53,703 nucleotides of DNA from the NCBI GenBank assembly GCA_015067945.1, contig SVLM01000010.1:1-53703 (forward strand), read 5' to 3'. Position 1 is the first letter of the stretch. Every line of letters begins with the position of its first letter. Origin of the DNA: Oscillospiraceae bacterium (GTDB lineage Bacteria > Bacillota > Clostridia > Oscillospirales > Oscillospiraceae). The translations under genes were made by a program, and so were the position numbers. Below, one piece after another: positions 50,854 through 53,703 of the stretch. Under the pieces are notes generated by a model. The model saw nothing but the letters and a program-made list of their open reading frames with translations, was not told the origin of the DNA and did not search any database.

Positions 50854-51591
50854 TCAGTTCCTCGCATCGGATTTTTTATACCAGCGATCTTCCTTGTGAA
50901 GATGCAGTTGCCACAGATTTATGATTGTAAACAGCACAGTCGTAACGATCAGTGCAAGCACCATGGGTGGAAAACGCAAATTGTATGGATTGGAATGCAG
51001 CCACATACCGTCCGGAGCCTCCATGCCGAAATGCTGAAACAGTTCGTTGGTTAGAACACCGCAGAAGATGAAGCAGCTGAGACCCGCGATGACACTGACA
51101 AAGTTAAACATCCGGACTCGGACAAATCCTCCGAAGTATAGGTACAGACAGCCAAAAAGCATGGTGGAATGGCTGAGCATGCCCTTCAGGATATCGTAGT
51201 CTGCCAGGGTGGGGGTGTTAGCGAAATTGAAGTTCAGCACGATACCCAAGGTGCCGCATACCGAACCGATAAGGAAGCAAAACTCGCCCAAAATCTGAAA
51301 CAGTCGTCGCTGCTTGTCACGCAGAAGTGATGCGATCAGGAGCATCCACATAATCACATTACAGGGGTAAATGGGTAGAAGCTGATTGCTGGCGACGGTG
51401 GAATTTCCTCCTGTTGTAAAGTAGTCAACCCACAAATTGCTGTAATGCAGAACCACGGTGATGATGGCGAAAAATTTGAGTATTTTGTTTTTGGAGGCAT
51501 CATCCGTTGCAAAGTGATTTGACAGCACAAGCAGTGCGGCAGTGATTGCACCGGAGATGAGAATATATAAAATGTGTTGTGTGTTAAACAT
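50854..51591 (-). CDS. YwaF-type membrane protein, likely leaderless mRNA
   Basis: 245 residues with six or seven membrane helices. The family pattern is NQLLPIYPCNVIMWMLLIASLL (about 68-90), then LSHSTMLFGCLYLYFGGFVRV. It is a diverged paralogue of the following gene. No ribosome site precedes the ATG at 51591. A strong promoter places the predicted RNA start on the A of this ATG, so a leaderless message is likely. The longer reading to 51633 would begin upstream of the promoter. Confidence 0.78.
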   Translation of the reverse strand: MFNTQHILYILISGAITAALLVLSNHFATDDASKNKILKFFAIITVVLHYSNLWVDYFTTGGNSTVASNQLLPIYPCNVIMWMLLIASLLRDKQRRLFQILGEFCFLIGSVCGTLGIVLNFNFANTPTLADYDILKGMLSHSTMLFGCLYLYFGGFVRVRMFNFVSVIAGLSCFIFCGVLTNELFQHFGMEAPDGMWLHSNPYNLRFPPMVLALIVTTVLFTIINLWQLHLHKEDRWYKKSDARN

Positions 51592-51597
51592 AGCTAC

Positions 51598-51626
51598 ATT
51601 ATACTCTTTTCGACGAAAATCGTCAA
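51598..51626 (-). promoter_or_regulatory. Promoter of the YwaF pair
   Basis: On the minus strand TTGACG (plus 51621-51626), 17-bp spacer, TATAAT (plus 51598-51603). Six bases separate the -10 box from the ATG. Confidence 0.85.
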
Positions 51627-51827
51627 CAGACACACGGATACCTGAAAAAACGGACTGAAAGTTGGTGCTTCGGTGAGAATGTAATGATATGCCGGTAAAT
51701 TGAATTTCAGAAAGTTCAGTAAATACCTATTCCGTGTCTAACCTCGGAATCCTTAAGTTTTTCTTATTATTAGGCGTAAATATTACCGTGATTTCCGGAA
51801 AAAACCTGCTTTACCGGTTCAAAATCC

Positions 51828-51861
51828 AACACCCCCTGCATAAATTTACGCAGGGGGTGTT
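51828..51861 (+). promoter_or_regulatory. Hairpin burying the ribosome site of the Cys-rich peptide gene
   Basis: Perfect 12-bp stem (51828-51839 with 51850-51861), 10-nt loop. The 3' arm holds GGGGGTG, the ribosome site of the gene at 51865. There is no T tract, so a terminator is unlikely. Confidence 0.75.
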
Positions 51862-51864
51862 ACT

Positions 51865-52014
51865 ATGTGCCGACGAAACCAATTGTGCGGCTGTGCGTTG
51901 ATCGCTTTCGGTTTGGGAATCCTGATCGGCAGCTGCCTGGAATCCGGTTTTTTCTGCTTCTGCCTTGGAATGGGATTGATGTCCATGGGATTTTGGTGCT
52001 GCGGCAAAAAATAA
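51865..52014 (+). CDS. 49-residue Cys- and Gly-rich membrane peptide
   Basis: Starts MCRRNQLCGCALIAFGLGIL and continues with IGSCLESGFFCFCLGMGLMSMGFWCCGKK. It has eight Cys residues, a central hydrophobic stretch long enough for one or two membrane passes, and basic ends. No family recognised. GGGGGTG lies 7 nt before the ATG, inside a hairpin. It precedes a SPOCS-LysM spore-type gene, so a sporulation role is possible but unproven. Confidence 0.6.
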   Translation: MCRRNQLCGCALIAFGLGILIGSCLESGFFCFCLGMGLMSMGFWCCGKK

Positions 52015-52017
52015 TTG

Positions 52018-52046
52018 GCATAAACTTGTCCCTAGGGGAATAGGAT
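52018..52046 (+). promoter_or_regulatory. Candidate sporulation (sigma-E-like) promoter
   Basis: GCATAAA (52018-52024), 14-bp spacer, AATAGGAT (52039-52046), 32 bp before the SPOCS-LysM start. It departs from the consensus CATA at -10 by one base. No sigma-A promoter is visible. Confidence 0.35.
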
Positions 52047-52077
52047 GTAGTGTAAAGCGGGATAAGGAGTGATTTGC

Positions 52078-53577
52078 ATGGACTTGCAATTTTCAAAATC
52101 CGTCTGTCAATGCCTGCGTAAGGCCACCTGCCAGGCGGTGAATCAGGAACAGACTCAGGAAATCCGCCTGCCGGATACCATGCCGGACATTGGCCGGGTC
52201 TTGGGCAGTTGGGGACAGATCATTGTACGCGGTAAGGAATGGCGAGGCAACGGCATGAGCGTAAACGGCGGCGTGATGGTGTGGGTACTCTACGCCCCGG
52301 AGGATGGTTCGGCCGTCCAAAGCATCGAGGGTTGGATTCCCTTACAGTTAAAATGGGATTTTCCCCAGACCCAGCGAGACGGTGCCATCTGCGTATCGCC
52401 GCTTTTGAAGGCACTGGACGCCCGGAGTGTATCGGCAAGGAAAATTATGGTCAGAGCATCCGTCAGTGCTTTGGGCGAAGCTCTGGAGCCTATGGAGCAG
52501 GACATCTATACACCGGCCGAAGTACCGAAGGATGTGCAGCTGCTGCGTCGTAAATACCCCATGGAGCTGCCGATGGAGGCTGGGGAAATGTCCTTCCAGA
52601 TGGAAGAGGAGCTGACCGTGCCCGCTTCTGCACCCCGGATTCACAAACTGGTCCGATGCAATCTGCTGCCTATGATTGCTGAGCAGAAGGTCTTAGCCGG
52701 AAGATTGGTTTTTCGGGGGAATGCACAGCTGCAAATCGTCTATCTGGATCCGGATGGGAATCTGTGTACGAATCTCTGGGATCTACCGTTTTCTCAGTTT
52801 ACAGAGCTGGACCGGGACTACAGTGTCCATGCAATGGCGGATATCCTTCCTATTGTAACCGGAATGGAAACGGAGGTGTTAGAGGACGGAAAGCACATCT
52901 GTAAGCTTGGTTTATCTATGCAGTATACGGTGTATGACAGACACATTATGGATATTGTCTGTGATGGCTACAGCACCCAAAGGCAACTGTTGATGGAGAA
53001 GGAACAGCTCCGGCTGCCGGTGCGGTTGGACCGGCACATGGAAGATCTGCAGCTGCGGCAGCAATGGCCCGTGCAGGGGCAGAAGATCGAAGATGTGGTG
53101 TGGTATGCAGAGCAGCCCCATAGCAGCCAGGAGGACGGAAGGCTCCGATGGCAAATTCCCGGTCAGTTCCAGGTTTTGTACCGGGATGATTCCGGTCAGC
53201 TTCAAGGTGCGAGCGTTCGGGGTGAGATGACCGCGGCGATGGAAAATGACCCTTCCAACCGCGTAGATACCTGGCTTTCCTTCCCAACCGGGGCAGAGGG
53301 CGTGTTTATGGCAGACGGAGGTCAGCTGACCGCCAATGGCACACTTGCCTGCGATGTGTTTGGTGAGGAAGGACTTACCATGGTCACCGCATTGCAGTTA
53401 GGGGAACAAATTCCTGCCGACCCCAACCGTCCGTCGCTGATTCTTCGTCGCAGCGGGGATAATGAGCTTTGGGAGATCGCCAAGGAATGCGGTTCCACAG
53501 TGGAAGCAATTTGGAAAGCCAATGCTCTGACCTCTGAACCGGAAGCAGATACCATGCTCTTGATTCCTGTAATCTGA
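52078..53577 (+). CDS. SPOCS (DUF3794) and LysM protein, spore-coat or cortex type
   Basis: 499 residues. The N-terminal part has the DUF3794 pattern EIRLPDTMPDIGRVLGSWGQIIVRGKEW (about 30-57), repeated in degenerate form in the middle (MIAEQKVLAGRLVFRGNAQLQIVYLDPDGN, then DYSVHAMADILPIVTGMETEVLEDG). The last 45 residues are a LysM domain (GDNELWEIAKECGSTVEAIWKANAL... MLLIPVI). Clostridial members of this family are found at sporulation loci and are thought to localise to the forespore surface by binding glycan. AAGGAG lies 8 nt before ATG 52078. Confidence 0.9.
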   Translation: MDLQFSKSVCQCLRKATCQAVNQEQTQEIRLPDTMPDIGRVLGSWGQIIVRGKEWRGNGMSVNGGVMVWVLYAPEDGSAVQSIEGWIPLQLKWDFPQTQRDGAICVSPLLKALDARSVSARKIMVRASVSALGEALEPMEQDIYTPAEVPKDVQLLRRKYPMELPMEAGEMSFQMEEELTVPASAPRIHKLVRCNLLPMIAEQKVLAGRLVFRGNAQLQIVYLDPDGNLCTNLWDLPFSQFTELDRDYSVHAMADILPIVTGMETEVLEDGKHICKLGLSMQYTVYDRHIMDIVCDGYSTQRQLLMEKEQLRLPVRLDRHMEDLQLRQQWPVQGQKIEDVVWYAEQPHSSQEDGRLRWQIPGQFQVLYRDDSGQLQGASVRGEMTAAMENDPSNRVDTWLSFPTGAEGVFMADGGQLTANGTLACDVFGEEGLTMVTALQLGEQIPADPNRPSLILRRSGDNELWEIAKECGSTVEAIWKANALTSEPEADTMLLIPVI

Positions 53578-53582
53578 ATCAT

Positions 53583-53703
53583 AACCACCGGCCGTGCCGG
53601 TGGTATGCACTAGCCCCCTTGGGGCATGCCCTCGGCTGAGCCTATAGGCTCGTCGAATAGTCTGCCAACCGCACGACTTTCACGGGCTGCCCCTAAAGGG
53701 GCT
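53583..53703. repeat. Structured non-coding tail of several hairpins, cut by the window edge
   Basis: Hairpins at 53584-53604 (ACCACCGGC/GCCGGTGGT), 53613-53625 (GCCCCC/GGGGC type), 53638-53651 (GAGCC/GGCTC) and the last bases (AGCCC..GGGGCT type). No T tract follows the first. No gene is seen. It may be a repeat element or RNA. Confidence 0.5.

Overview
The window reads as chromosomal DNA of a spore-forming, monoderm member of the Clostridia, most like the Oscillospiraceae/Ruminococcaceae group. The reasons are strong GGAGG-type ribosome binding sites, a division and cell wall (dcw) cluster with a MurE carrying the DNPR motif of meso-diaminopimelate enzymes, spore genes (spmA, spmB and a SPOCS/LysM protein), and a large secreted protein with YGAAAQ-type repeats at the left edge. 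Species cannot be named from the sequence alone.

Left part (1-10.0 kb): the end of a secreted repeat protein; a divergent unknown gene; yqeG-pepP-efp plus an acidic zinc-ribbon protein; spmA-spmB on the minus strand; an AbrB-type regulator; then a minus-strand run trmN6-rsmI-surface metallo-beta-lactamase protein, with a 56-residue two-cluster ferredoxin upstream. Centre-left (10.0-26.8 kb): clpC, then mraZ-rsmH-ftsL-like-PBP-murE-murF-mraY-ftsW-murG-divIB, ftsZ from its own promoter, a methyltransferase and hslO. murD, murC, murB and ftsA are absent from the cluster. A tRNA operon (Val, Asp, Phe, Gly, Cys) with a consensus promoter follows at 26.9-27.5 kb.

Right part (27.5-53.7 kb) is a mosaic. 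It holds a hairpin array; a small AT-rich membrane protein; a PAP2-like protein, a cyclophilin lipoprotein and an M28 peptidase; an acetyltransferase gene enclosed by a 27-bp perfect inverted repeat; a divergent TetR/cation-efflux pair with an operator-like palindrome; a very large RND transporter with a coiled-coil insertion; an orphan ribulokinase; and a YD-repeat membrane protein. After these come tRNA-Ser with a displaced copy of its 3' end, a three-gene flavoprotein/CPBP operon, a WYL regulator divergent from an FHA-SEDS fusion plus class B PBP, two paralogous YwaF-type membrane proteins, and a spore-type locus (a 49-residue Cys-rich peptide and a SPOCS-LysM protein).

No CRISPR array, rRNA, transposase, phage block or complete defence system was seen. 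The most interesting items are non-coding: the hairpin array at 27.5 kb, the inverted-repeat-bounded acetyltransferase, the tRNA-Ser tail duplication, a predicted leaderless mRNA at 51.6 kb, and two hairpins that bury ribosome binding sites of spore-linked genes. Among proteins, the FHA-SEDS fusion, the RND coiled-coil insertion and the membrane-anchored NPCBM/MBL protein stand out.
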